A stretch of 64,000 nt of DNA from Diabrotica undecimpunctata (taxonomy: Eukaryota; Arthropoda; Insecta; Coleoptera; Chrysomelidae). The notes beneath the pieces were generated by a model. It ran no database searches, was not told the origin of the DNA, and saw only the letters and a program-made list of their open reading frames with translations. The first letter of the stretch is position 1. Each line of letters begins with the position of its first letter. The translations under genes were made by a program, and so were the position numbers. Positions 43,649 through 53,760 of the stretch are shown here, piece after piece. The stretch covers positions 12,897,230-12,961,229 of the forward strand of contig NC_092803.1 in the NCBI RefSeq assembly GCF_040954645.1, read 5' to 3'.

Positions 43649-44838
43649 TCATCCCCGATAGTGGAGTGTAGGCATTAGGCACTGTATCCACGTTTCTTCT
43701 CTTAGATCAGCCGTAAAACGTCCTGAACAAAAAAGACATTCTGCATCATCTTGTGGGTTACTGTCCATATTCAGGGAGTCTTCCTCATCAGTCGAGTCAT
43801 CGAGGAGTGGGATGCATTCATTTAAATCATCTGAAGATGTGCCGTCTTCTACAAGTTCAATTGTCGCTTTTTTCCTAAAACAACCGGAACTTGCTGCCAC
43901 AACATTCAATTTGTACTACTTCCAGTTCATTTTTGTTTGGTGCTGTAGTCAAAATTTTGGCTGTTTCCGATCCTGTGCCGTGTCTTTTTTAAAGATTAGG
44001 AATGGAAAGTATGTGTTGTGATAAAACTTGTTGTCCATTACTCCCTTCATCGGCATCTTCCTGGTCACGAGGCGGATTTGTCTGGCTTTCATTTCCATTG
44101 TGTGCTTCTTGATTCTTGTGTGCTTCCACTAGAAAATCCCGGTAAAAGATACCCGTTTGTCAAAATCCATTAACTACCCTTTCGCCAGCTTGGATTTTCA
44201 AGTAAGCAGGTCACTGATGTCATAATGAAATATTGGGCCATTATTTTGAATTAAAAATTATCGATTTTCCTCATTTTAGAAAGAGTGGAGCTTCCTTTTT
44301 TAACAATTCGTTGAAATTGTTGCGAGAAAATATAAGAAAAGAGGGCACATAATTTCCACTTGCGCTCATTCACAAAACGCAAGTGATCAGAGACCCTCGC
44401 TTTGTAGACGTCAGCGCTCCTATTTGCCTCTTTTTTCTTTGGGAAAAAAACCTCAGATCAATTTTATTAAACTATACAAGACCACTTTCGTCGACGTTAC
44501 ATATTTGATTGGCTGAAAAGTTTTTTCTTCTGTTTTTTTTTCTAACAGATCAAAAAACTAGCCAACGGTTTTCTTATTAAAGCCCTGTATGAAAACGAAG
44601 TTCCTGTAGGCTTTCGTAGGATTAAGACGTCCTAAAACTTTAATCTAGAATATTTTAGCCAGCACTTTCCTGCAGTTTTTTTAAGTAATACGTAGGAATT
44701 TGAAATGTTATTTCTCCTGGCTCTCTGAAATGAAAGATTACAGATATCCCGTCTGGTCAAGCCATAATAGGTTTTCTTTATTTCCAGACAATGCTTCCCT
44801 AGCTCCTTTTTAAGATGATCTGGGGTCCAGTAGCACAA
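43649..44838 (-). pseudogene. Second pogo/Tigger-like transposase relic
   Basis: Read from 44,838 down: LKKELGKHCLEIKKTYYGLT and RRDICNLSFQRARRNNISN, then 'KTAGKCWL' and, after shifts, 'LRKPTGTSFSYRA'. This is the CENP-B-type DNA-binding domain. Near 44,475 NVDESGLV holds the first catalytic aspartate, followed by a stop, and then RQIGALTSTKRGSLITCVL and MSASGNYVPSFLIFSRNNF. The centre of the catalytic domain is missing. 'TGIFYRDF', ILTTAPNKNELE and the acidic tail DSTDEEDSLNMDSNPQDDAE with CLFCSGRF and WIQC (remnant zinc-binding end) follow at 44,160-43,690. It differs from the relic at 4,841-9,606 in sequence. Confidence 0.8.
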
Positions 44839-44865
44839 TCTTTCGTAAAGTAAATATATAGGATA

Positions 44866-45715
44866 ATTAGGATATTAGAATATTAGATAGAATATTTAAC
44901 CCTCTTTTGGGTTTCATCCGATATTGTATTGATTTATAAGCGAGTCCATCTCTGGATGTACTTAAGGCAAAGGGATAAATCCGAGCGGAAAACCTCAAAC
45001 CCTTCGGTAATGTAGTAGAAAACAAAAACGCATCGATCGCATGCACAATATGCAGATGGCGGACCGTTGGAGAAAATAACATCGCAAAAACAAGCAAAGT
45101 TACGTGCACTCCCGTTCCTGAATAAATACCAGACACTTTGTTTCTATTAATCAAAGTCTCGTTGTTGAGTAAAAACTAGAAAAAGCGAATAATTCCGCCA
45201 TTAATTACTTTTTTCGCTGGAATTGTTTTGCATCGTACGGCACGTAACTGCTATAACATGAGCCAACAATTTTAATTATTAAAACGTTCGTCCTGTTAGC
45301 GAAAATGTCAATTAAGTGTCTGCTCGCTGAAATAACGCCGTTCGTGTTTTTTTACTTTTCCTGGCGCTTTTTTTGGTATTTTGAACAATTATTTAAACGT
45401 CGTCATTGAAGCGAATATTTGTCATGTTAAAAACTAGAAAATTAAAATTTATTCTCACCTTTTTACTCCGCCATTTAAAAGGAAAGATGTTATAAAAGGA
45501 AAGCATAAGTTATATATTTGATTAGATTATAATATGTACTACAGTCGTCAGAATTGGAAATGCCACTGGCAGCAGCGCACTTCTCAGTAGTTCTTTCAAT
45601 TGCTGGTTAGTTAATGCCTTTTTTTATTCATGATACCTTGATTCTGGTACAAATTTCCAAAATTCAGTAATCAGAGTCGACTTATATTTTAATTTTAGAG
45701 CTTGATCTTCTTACA
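44866..45715. other. Unassigned intergenic DNA
   Basis: No gene or element is recognised. The minus-strand open frame 44,867-45,154 has no family features. Confidence 0.45.
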
Positions 45716-45722
45716 TCTCTCA

Positions 45723-46174
45723 CCCATTAATGCCAAAAATTAAATTTTTATCAAAACAAAATCAAAACTTCAGAATTAAATAAAGAAAGGTTGCTTTTAA
45801 TAGGAATGTGCTATTAAATCTGTCTTTTTTTACCGTATCATACGCTGGTCAACCATTTTCTGCTAGAAAATGGTTGACTTCAATTAGTGCGGTCGTAAAT
45901 ATTATTAAATTTATCTGACTTGGCCCATTGTTAAGACCTTGTATCTCAGGTAAACCATTGTTACCTGAAACCGGGCCTTTTATACTATTATCGGTTAACC
46001 CAGTATGTTTATAGTTGGTACTAATTGAAGTCAACCATTTACTGCTAAACAAACTTTATCTTCTAACATCTACTTTGTGTAAAGAACTAATGTTTACTTT
46101 TTTTCTGATGAGTAGATGGCGAAATATGTAGCAGTGTCTCGCGTATTACCTAAAATACGGTGGTCATTAATGGG
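45723..46174. mobile_element. Possible piggyBac-like MITE
   Basis: The left end CCCATTAATGCC (45,723-45,734) and the inverted right end CCCATTAATGACC (46,162-46,174) form a short terminal inverted repeat beginning CCC. TTAA follows the right end directly (46,175-46,178), as expected for a piggyBac-type insertion, but the left flank is CTCA, so the duplication is not confirmed. A perfect 13-bp-stem hairpin lies inside (45,848-45,878). Confidence 0.4.
45848..45878. repeat. Perfect 13-bp hairpin
   Basis: GTCAACCATTTTC, loop TGCTA, GAAAATGGTTGAC. A related half-site, GTCAACCATTTACTGCTAAA, occurs at about 46,031. Confidence 0.85.
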
Positions 46175-46201
46175 TTAATTATAATTCCCTAGATGTTTTT
46201 T

Positions 46202-46730
46202 ACACTGCAGAAATCAAAATCAGAATCGAAAAAGCACGTTCTAATTTTATGAAAATGAAAAAGGTCTTAATGAAAAAATTAGCTCTTAAAGTACGCCTAA
46301 CAAAATGTTACGTACACACTACGTGTACTATACTATGGAGTTTAATCATGGACGTTAAATCAAGACCCAATGAGACGACTTAACGCCTTTGAAATGTGGA
46401 CCTATAGAAGAATTATGAGGGTTTCCTGGGTAGATAGAGTTACGAACAATGAAGTGCTGAGAAGAATAGGTAAAGAGAAGGAAGTTGAACTTACAATTAA
46501 AGAAAGAAAGCTACAGTATCTCGGATATGTGATGCAAGGCGAGAAGTAATGCAAGGAAAGATAGATGGCAGAAGAAGCATCGGAAGAAGACGAATTTCAT
46601 GGCTTAAGAACCTGAGAGAATGGTTTGGACGCAGCTCAAAACAACTATTTAGAGGTACTGCCTTGAAAATTAAAATAGCTATGATGATTGCCAACCTCCG
46701 TAGCGGAGATGGCATCTGAAGAAGAAGAAG
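46202..46730 (+). mobile_element. 5'-truncated RTE-like LINE tail with 11-bp TSD
   Basis: The plus strand encodes only the C-terminal end of an RTE-like polyprotein: AEIKIRIEKARSNFMKMKKV, RLNAFEMWTYRRIMRVSWVD, RVTNNEVLRRIG, ERKLQYLGYV, RRISWLKNLREWFG and MMIANLRSGDGI. A (GAA)4 tail follows. AGATGTTTTTT occurs at 46,191-46,201 and 46,731-46,741, directly at the two edges, giving an 11-bp target-site duplication. Frame changes near 46,340 and 46,545 show decay. Confidence 0.88.
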
Positions 46731-46741
46731 AGATGTTTTTT

Positions 46742-47160
46742 TGAGTCATAATTGTATTGCAAATGGAAAACTCACCTTGAACTAAGGAAAATGACAAAAT
46801 ATTTAATTTTTAACGTCATTTATTAAAAAAGTTTGTTTAAAAACTAAACATACAGTGTGAGATATAATTTTCTCTGCAATTATAAATTCAATGTTTGTAA
46901 CTGTTCCATGGTATCAATAAAATACATTGTTTTGTAACTATTTGTCATCCTTTAATTCTGAATAGTGTTTCCTTTTCCTTTAGAAATACAAATCTATTTA
47001 ATATGTTGTATCTAGATATGAATCTAGCAATACAAAATAAATTAATGTCGTTTGGAAGTTCTTCGTCCTTATTACTCAAAGAAATTTTTGACTTGTCGAT
47101 GAGTTTTTGCATTGTTGCGAATATAATTTACAATGTGTAACAACACCGTTTTTATAACAT
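46742..47160. other. Unassigned intergenic DNA
   Basis: AT-rich, no gene recognised. Confidence 0.5.
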
Positions 47161-47258
47161 CTTCTTCTTTCTTCTTCTTCTAGTTTCATGACCGTTATCG
47201 ATTGTTGGATATCATGTTGGCTACCATATTCGCTATCGTGACTTTATTGACAGCAACT

Positions 47259-48287
47259 CTAAATAACGATGTAGTTGATTTTCCATACCATTGCCTTAGA
47301 TTTTTCAGCCATGATGTTCTTCGCCTTTCTTCTACCAGGACCACAATTACCTTGGATCTTTCCCTGAATGATCAGATGTAAAAGATCATATTTTTCAGGG
47401 TGTCTCATAATGTGACCGAAGTATTCCAGCTTGCGTTTCTTTATCATATTGACCAGTTGTGTTGTTTGGTTCAGCCGTCTAAGGACCTCCTCATTTCTAA
47501 CTCTGTCGACCCAGCTTATTTTCAGTAGTCGTCTGTATACCCACATTTCAAAGGCTGTCAAGCGTCTAAGGATAGCCTCAGTTAGAGTCCACGCTTCCAC
47601 TCCATACAGCAGGACAGGAAAGATGTAGCAAGATGTCATTCGAACTCTAAGGTCAATGCTAAGATCGTGACTGCAAAGTACGTTTCTCATTTTTACAAAG
47701 GCAGCTCGGACTTGTTCTATTCGGCTTTTAATTTCTGCGGTTGGATCCCAGCTCTCATTGATATTACTGCCGAGATACACGAGTTTCTCTACTCTGTCCT
47801 GTGTGGTATCTCCGACTTTTATACCGTCATCCTTTATATAATTTTGTTTGTTAACTATCATATATTTAGTTTTCTTAACGTTGAGTTTTAATCCATACTG
47901 ATCACAAGTCTGTTTGGTTTTGTTCATTGGATTTTGAAGGTCTTCTCCGCAATTCGCAAGCACTAAGGTATCGTCGGCATATCTAATATTGTTGACGGTT
48001 ACTCCATTCACAAAAATACCTTCGGTTGTCTCCATTAAGGCTTCCTTAAATATTTCCTCCGAATATAAGTTAAAAAGTAAAGGCGACATTATACAGCCTT
48101 GTCTCACTCCTCTTTTTATATTTATTACATCCTGACAGTTCTTTATTCTTGCCACTTGATGCCAGTATAGATTTGTAATTATTCGTAGATCTTTATCGTC
48201 CAATCCAGCTGTTTCCAATATTTCTAGCTTTTTGTTATGTCGGACTTTGTCAAAAGCCTTTTCAAAATCGATTGCACAAATGTACAC
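47259..48287 (-). CDS. RTE-like reverse transcriptase ORF (342 codons, partial)
   Basis: The ORF begins inside RT motif A: MYICAIDFEKAFDKVRHNKK (residues 1-20). KRGVRQGCIMSPLLFNLY (59-76) is the RQGC block, and NNIRYADDTLVLANCGEDLQ (99-118) has an intact YADD box. The thumb follows (EKLVYLGSNINESWDPTAEI) and then the C-terminal region (TAFEMWVYRRLLKISWVDRV, RNEEVLRRLNQTTQLVNMIK, EYFGHIMRHPEKYDLLHLII). The last residues, after QGKIQGNCGPGRR, leave the family consensus through a frameshift. The first ATG is not a real start; coding sequence extends upstream to the insertion at 48,319 and resumes beyond it. Confidence 0.88.
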   Translation of the reverse strand: MYICAIDFEKAFDKVRHNKKLEILETAGLDDKDLRIITNLYWHQVARIKNCQDVINIKRGVRQGCIMSPLLFNLYSEEIFKEALMETTEGIFVNGVTVNNIRYADDTLVLANCGEDLQNPMNKTKQTCDQYGLKLNVKKTKYMIVNKQNYIKDDGIKVGDTTQDRVEKLVYLGSNINESWDPTAEIKSRIEQVRAAFVKMRNVLCSHDLSIDLRVRMTSCYIFPVLLYGVEAWTLTEAILRRLTAFEMWVYRRLLKISWVDRVRNEEVLRRLNQTTQLVNMIKKRKLEYFGHIMRHPEKYDLLHLIIQGKIQGNCGPGRRKAKNIMAEKSKAMVWKINYIVI

Positions 48288-48319
48288 ATGTTGATTTATA
48301 TCTCTGCATCTCTGTACTA

Positions 48320-48677
48320 TCCATCGATGGAAAGATCAATGCTCGGGATGGGACTTATAGACAAAAAAACAAACAAATGGATTAGAAGTAAAACGAAAGT
48401 AAAAGACGCAGGAGAACATGCTGCCAAATTAAAATGGAGCTTCGCAGGACACAATGCCTGACTGAAGGATAAGAGATGGAACCACCAAATACAACAGTGG
48501 AGGCCATGGTTAGGAAAAAGAAGCAGAGGAAGACCACAAATGAGATGGGCTGATGATATTAAGAAGATCGGAGGACACAACTGAAAGCAAGTGGCGCAAA
48601 ATAGAAGACACTGGATTGATTTGGGGGATGCCTATGTCCAAAGTTGGATTACTTAAGGCTGAAGAAGAAGAAGAAGA
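48320..48677 (+). mobile_element. LINE tail inserted in the RTE-like LINE (12-bp TSD)
   Basis: The 358-bp insert encodes MERSMLGMGLIDKKTNKWIR, KVKDAGEHAAKLKWSFAGHN, then after a stop RWNHQIQQWRPWLGKRSRGR, PQMRWADDIKKIGGHN and 'WIDLGDAYVQSWIT', ending in (GAA)n. It is the C-terminal tail of a different RTE-like family. ATCTCTGTACTA is present at 48,308-48,319 and 48,678-48,689. The insert lies antisense to its host LINE. Confidence 0.92.
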
Positions 48678-48784
48678 ATCTCTGTACTAGCACCCGTATA
48701 CTAAACAAGGCTTCTCTTGTACCCAAGCCACTCCTAAACCCAAATTGAGTATTGAGTTGCAATGCTTATAAGCTACAGAGGCAC

Positions 48785-48915
48785 ATCAAAACTTTTCATT
48801 ATGGAATCTAATGTATTTTCAGTATCTACACCGCGAGATGACTCTTGAAGTGCCACAAAATCTAATAATTCTTCTTTAACATCGAAATTAAAATTTACTA
48901 CCTTTTTTTGATTTG
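48785..48915 (-). pseudogene. hAT-type transposase fragment
   Basis: The minus strand reads VVNFNFDVKEELLDFVALQE and SSRGVDTENTLDSIMKSFDV. It resembles the segment of hAT-derived proteins where 'DV.EELLDFV.L...T.G.D' precedes the catalytic domain. Only about 44 codons are present. The piece abuts the 5' edge of the RTE-like LINE. Confidence 0.45.
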
Positions 48916-48919
48916 TTTC

Positions 48920-49660
48920 TTTAAACTTGATTTTAAAGAAGTATTGACCACTGTCGCATGGAACACCCTGTATAAAAAGTTTTTATTGCAAATCATGCAC
49001 AACTTAAATACAAATCGATGTGTCCGAGCGTTTTTTTGAATGCGCCCCATTTGTTAATTACATATCTAATTTATTCAATTTGGCTGTTCCATCCTGTACA
49101 TAGATGTCCTAAATGTTTTAGTATATATGGTTCTTGTGGTCAACTATAATAAATTAAATACCATATTAAGTCAAAGTTATGTTGTATTATAATTTCAGCT
49201 AATATTTATAAAAAAAAGCCATAAACAAGAAAAGCGCTTATCATACGCAAGTTAAACTGAGGAAATCCATTTAACAATCACCTGTTTTCAAATTATAGAG
49301 ATAATGCTCGCTTTGTGCTCACTTTGGCGGGTGCGTGTCATTAGGTCGGGGGATGAAACAATGGGTAGAACTCGACTAAATCTTGAAAGTGGATATAATA
49401 AAGGTTTATTTTACAAGAAATACAAACTTAGGATGTATTTGGAACGAGAAAAGGATTAAGACAAGTACACAATATGGAAGCTTAATCAGTCCTTAAAGAA
49501 GTTGTGCGGAAAGTAGACAATGAGTGATTGCTCAATCCTGGATTTTATCCATTAATTTTGTAAACTAATCATTAAAGTAGTGTGGTTTTAAAAACATCAT
49601 GGATAGCACGAAAACAATAACTATTTCTACGCCAAATATTCTACATCCAATAAAATGGAT
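48920..49660. other. Unassigned intergenic DNA
   Basis: No gene is recognised. GGAACACCCTGTATA at about 48,959 and GTTCCATCCTGTACATA at about 49,086 resemble mariner-type MITE ends but are in the same orientation, so no element is called. Confidence 0.4.
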
Positions 49661-49664
49661 TAAC

Positions 49665-49795
49665 ATATCCATCTCTCCTTCTTGATGTTACGAAAGTTGG
49701 CGATTGTTATGGTAATCTTTATCTTGTCTGAAGCAATGAGGAAAAACTGCACAGATGTTGTGTTAAACAGGTTCTGAGGTTCTTTAACCAAAATG
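49665..49795 (-). mobile_element. 3' end of an RTE-like LINE
   Basis: The minus strand reads 'VQFFLIASDKIKITITIANF' followed by 'RNIKK'. This corresponds to the last codons of RTE-like polyproteins ('DKVKIAMMIANIRNG'). It is a very short 5'-truncated copy. Confidence 0.55.
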
Positions 49796-49892
49796 TTCTT
49801 TTTTTTGTCCGAAATAAATGGAGGGTGACCATAAATCCCAGGTCCCTTAAGCTAGCGGGGACACATGAGCGGAATCCAATTTAACCTACGTA

Positions 49893-50700
49893 ATATTTTT
49901 TCACCAATTTTTCACTAATTTATTACCACCCTAATAATTTTTCACCACCAAACCAACCTTAAGGGGAGCGATTCTGCTGGCTTAAGGTTCAAGCTAGCAG
50001 AATTCAAAAAAAAAACTTTTTGTTGATGGCATATTTTTTCACCAATTTTTCACTAATTTATTACCACCCTAATAATTTTTCACCACCAAACCCCCCTTAA
50101 TGGGAGCGATTCTGCTGGCTTAAGGTTCAAGCTAGCAGAATTCAAAAAAAAAACTTTTTGTTGATGGCATATTTTTTCACCAATTTTTCACTAATTTATT
50201 ACCACCCTAATAATTTTTCACCACCAAACCACCCTTAATGGGAGCGATTCTGCTGGCTTAAGGTTTAAGCTAGCAGAATTCAAAAAAAAAAACTTTTTGT
50301 TGATGGCATGTTTTTTCACCCATTTTTCACTAATTTATTACCACCCTAATATTTTTTCACCACCAATCCACCCTTAATGGGAACGATTCTGCTGGCTTAA
50401 GGTTCAAGCTAGCAGAATTCAGAAAAAAAACTTTTTGTTGGTGGCATATTTTTTCACTAATTTTTCACTAATTTATTACCACCCTAATAATTTTTCACCA
50501 CCAAACCACCCTTAATGGGAGCGATTCTGCTGGCTTAAGGTTTAAGCTAGCAGAATTAAAAAAAAAACTTTTTGTTGATGGCATATTTTTTCACCCATTT
50601 TTCACTAATTTATTACCACCCTAATATTTTTTCACCATCAAACCACCCTTAAGGGAAGCGATTCTGCTGGCTTACGGTTCAAGCTAGCAGAATTAAAAAA
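49893..50700. repeat. Left arm: tandem array of about 138-bp units (six copies)
   Basis: Unit starts fall at about 49,893, 50,031, 50,169, 50,308, 50,446 and 50,583, a period of 137-139 bp. Each unit holds TTTTTCACTAATTTATTACC, TCACCACC, an AGCGATTCTGCTGGCTTAAG block, an imperfect hairpin (TTCTGCTGGCTT and AAGCTAGCAGAA around GGTTC), a poly(A) run and CTTTTTGTTGATGGCAT. The units differ by only a few bases, so the array is homogeneous. Confidence 0.95.
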
Positions 50701-50839
50701 AATATTTATGATCTACCACAGTGTTCTGCTAGGTTTTTACGAATTTATTACAACTTTAGTAATTTTTCACCCCTTACTACCCCTTTAACAAAAATTAAAT
50801 AAATTTGTTTTTTCAAAAATACTTGAATACATTTACACG

Positions 50840-50841
<2 letters not shown>

Positions 50842-50871
<30 letters not shown>

Positions 50872-50878
50872 ATGTGTG
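50842..50878. repeat. (TG)n microsatellite
   Basis: GTGTGTGTGTGCGAGTGTGT and further TG units with two interruptions. Confidence 0.9.
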
Positions 50879-50879
50879 A

Positions 50880-51065
50880 AAAACACTTCTGTTGTAATAA
50901 TTGGTATATTTAATTAAAAATTACTACTTACCTATTACTTATTAATTACTTACCAAAAGTACTACAAATTTCACTGGACTGATAAGTCCGAAAACGTTTT
51001 GAACTTAATCCTTTAGGATTTTTAAAATTTAATTAAATATACCAATCACAATAGTGTTTTACTTC
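50880..51065. mobile_element. Small inverted-repeat element inside the foldback element
   Basis: The left end (AAAACACTTCTGTTGTAATA then ATTGGTATATTTAATTAAA) is matched by the inverted right end (AAAACACTATTGTGATTGGT then ATATTTAATTAAA). The arms are about 40 bp and the interior about 100 bp, without an ORF. It follows the (TG)n tract directly. Confidence 0.6.
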
Positions 51066-51269
51066 AATGTTCGAGTTTTTTAACTATATGATATACAGCC
51101 AACTCACGGGAATGATCCCTTTTTAAGTTGTAAAATTTTGTTAAAAAATAGGTAGTGTACAAAACAACAATATTGCAATGTTTAGCATATAAAAAAGTTG
51201 GTGAAGTTGGTGTTTGTGTAAATTCTAGCATTTAAAGATGTAAACTACTTTTCTTATTTGAATTTCTAG

Positions 51270-51865
51270 TATTTATGGGAATTATCTTCCACACTGACAC
51301 ATACGGATTTCAAGATTGGAGGGTTATTGGAAAACAGATCCACTATTCAGCTTAAAATCTTTTTTGCAGAACATCGGAAGAGATTTTTTCTTATAATTTT
51401 AAGGTGCTTAATCTTCATCCATAATCCAATGGGACCGAATGTTATTCCTGAAGATCGGTTTTATAGAATAAGAACAGTTATAGACTTTTTAATAATAACA
51501 TGACTGCTCTGCGTTATCCAGTAAAATAATTATCGCTAGATGAATCGATGGTACCGTGGAAAGTTAGACTTAGTTTTAAACAATATACTAAACAAAAGAC
51601 ATAAAAGACGATATCAAGGTTAGAATTAATTCGTAAATTAATTTATAAAAAAGCAAAGAAAGACGGAATATCGCACGCGAACATTTACCTATAAATAATT
51701 GCTAATAAATCGGACAAACGCGAAACGAAAACGAAAAGATGCAGAGTATGTCCTATCCTAAAAATAAGAAAAAACCCAATTTATGAGTGTGTGGATTGTG
51801 CCGAGAAACCAGATCTCTCCGTGGGCGATTCTTTCAAACATTTTCATAAACAAAATAAATAAGTT
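51270..51865 (+). pseudogene. piggyBac-type transposase relic inside the foldback element
   Basis: The plus strand reads, across several frames, GYWKTDPLFSLKSF, then ILRCLIFIHNPMGPNVIPED, RFYRIRTVIDF, MTALRYPVK, a stop, LSLDESMVPWKVRLSFKQYT (with the DESM box that carries a catalytic aspartate), and then RLELIRKLIYKKAKKDGISH. The end is the cysteine-rich C-terminal domain, CRVCPILKIRKNPIYECVDC and AEKPDLSVGDSFKHFH, matching the zinc-binding tail of piggyBac transposases. The centre of the catalytic domain, between 'KQYTKQK' and 'RLELIRK', is deleted. It is inactive. It may be the remnant of a piggyBac that inserted in, or was captured by, the foldback element. Confidence 0.82.
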
Positions 51866-51869
51866 AATA

Positions 51870-52535
51870 TTTTTTTGTAATAACCTTTAATTTTTACCTA
51901 TATTCAACTGACAATGAATGAAAAATCGACAAAGAATTAAAATACAAATATCTTTAAATTTTTAAAATGCTGCTAATATAAATTTATTTTACTACGCAAA
52001 TAATCTATATCAGCTGTTCTGACCAACCGGTAATTTCGGCCTCATTTGAATATACCTACTTAAAATGTTTTGCAATATAAATTCTTTATGTTATACACCT
52101 AATCTTAAAATTATGTTTTGGCCAATCGTTAATACTCTTCTTATTTAAATATTATTAAAATATTAAATACCTAAATTATTTTTCAAATTTTCATCTACCT
52201 AATGAATGCAAATCTTTTAACAATAGGGTGCAATAGGTGCGCACGATCCCGACGACCCTCCTTTACAATCAGATAAATAATGAAATAGACGTAATAAAAT
52301 TATTTCAATTTGAATATTTCTTACCTGGTAATTTATTCTGTGAAATATAAAAATTCCATTGTATTTATACATAAAAAGGACTAACGATTCGATTTCGCTT
52401 AGCCATGTAATACACCTCGAATCAGAGTCAATTTTTTAAAACGGGTAAAATTTATAGTTTTTGGAATAAAGTATTTTCATATTTTTAATATTTAAACATT
52501 GAAAAAATAAATATTAGTTAGTATAGAATAACATT
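51870..52535. other. Interior of the foldback element, no recognised feature
   Basis: AT-rich sequence without a credible reading frame or repeat unit. Confidence 0.5.
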
Positions 52536-52539
52536 TGAA

Positions 52540-53760
52540 AATGTTTTTCAATTAGGGTAGTTGAGAAAAACATGACTAGGCTGGTAAAAATATAGTAAAA
52601 TTCTAGCAGAGCACTCTTGTGTTTTCAAAAAGATTTTTTATTCACCTAGCGTCAATGTGTATCTTGTTGAATGTTTCCCATTATCTGAAGCTTAGGGGGT
52701 CAAAAATTATAAGGGTGGATCAAATTTAGTAAAAACCAGGCAAGCAATTTATATTTTCAGTTACAAGTAGAATACAGTAAAATTATAAAAATAGATTTTT
52801 TATCACCTTAAATTTTAAGGTAGTAGAATTATTGACTCCTCATAGAGGGTAGTTGAAGGGTGAAAAATTACTAGGATGGTAATGTATTAGTACAAATCTA
52901 GCATAATACTATAGTATCTCATATTTCCGAAAAGATTTGCTTTGCATTCAACCAGCGTAAATGTGTAGATGGTGGAATTGGTGAAGTTCGTTAACCTTTA
53001 GTAAAAACTAACCAGAGAGTTTCTTATTTTACTTATAAATAGTATTTAGTAAAATTATAAAACAAAACTTTTTCACCTTTAATTTAAACATAGCAGAACT
53101 ATTGACTTCCACTAAGGGTTAGTCGAGGGATAAAAAATTACTAAGTTGGTAATAAATTCGTAAAAACTTAGCAAAATACTGTGGTATATCATAAATAATT
53201 TTTTTTAATTACGCTGGCTAGAATATTAAGCTAGCAGGAATGTTTCCAAATAAGATTGGTTTAGAGATCGAAACTTATCAGGGTAAAAATACTTTTTTAT
53301 GTCAGTTATAAGTAGAGGATAGTGAAATTGTAGAAAAAGATTTTTTTCACGTTAAATTTTAACCTAACAGAATTATTGACTTATCACAAGGGGTAGTTTA
53401 GGTGTGAAAAATTACTAGGGTGGTAATAAATTAGTAAAAACTTAGCAGAATACTAAGCGATTTCAAAAATACGTTTTTTTCTTCTTTTGCTGGTTCAAAT
53501 ATTCAGCTAGTAGGAAAGTTTTCGAATAGGCTTATGGGAGCAAAATTATCAGGATGGTCAAAGTTTAGTATAAACTTAACAAAACACTTTTTTATTTCAG
53601 TTATAAGTAGTGGACAGTAAATTTGAAAAGAAATTTTTCCTTAAATTTTAATCTAACACATTAATTGACTTTTCACAAGGGGTAGTTAAGGGGTGAAAAA
53701 TTACTAGAATGGTAATAAATTCGTAAAAACCTAGCAAAACACTGTGGTATATTATAAATA
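52540..53760. repeat. Inner diverged array of about 280-bp units
   Basis: Related blocks containing a 'GGGTAGTTGAGGGGTGAAAA'-like core and 'TTACTAGGGTGGTAATAAAT' recur near 52,555, 52,838, 53,110, 53,388 and 53,680. Between them alternates a second half with 'AGTAAAAAC', 'CAGTTATAAGTAG' and 'ATAGTAAAATT'. The period of about 280 bp is twice the outer 138-bp unit. The copies are far more diverged than the outer units, and one similar inverted piece lies at about 50,720-50,800. Confidence 0.75.

Larger units (their letters stand above)
47165..48765 (-). mobile_element. RTE-like LINE interrupted by another LINE
   Basis: The minus-strand element enters at about 48,765 within the RT (QLNTQFGFRSGLGTREALFS), is interrupted at 48,320-48,677, and continues to the 3' end at about 47,165, where a (GAA)n-type tail is read. 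Deleting the insertion plus one copy of its 12-bp duplication joins the RT in frame: IRVLVQRCRDINQHVYICAI. The 5' half (endonuclease) is missing. The long ORF from 48,287 is given separately. Confidence 0.9.

Noticed and set aside
48959..49105. Mariner-type MITE with AACACCCTGTATA end
   Set aside because: The second similar motif is in the same orientation and the interior is not alignable, so an element with inverted ends is not shown.
49893..50700. CRISPR-like array
   Set aside because: The repeats are contiguous 138-bp units without variable spacers, in a eukaryotic TE context.
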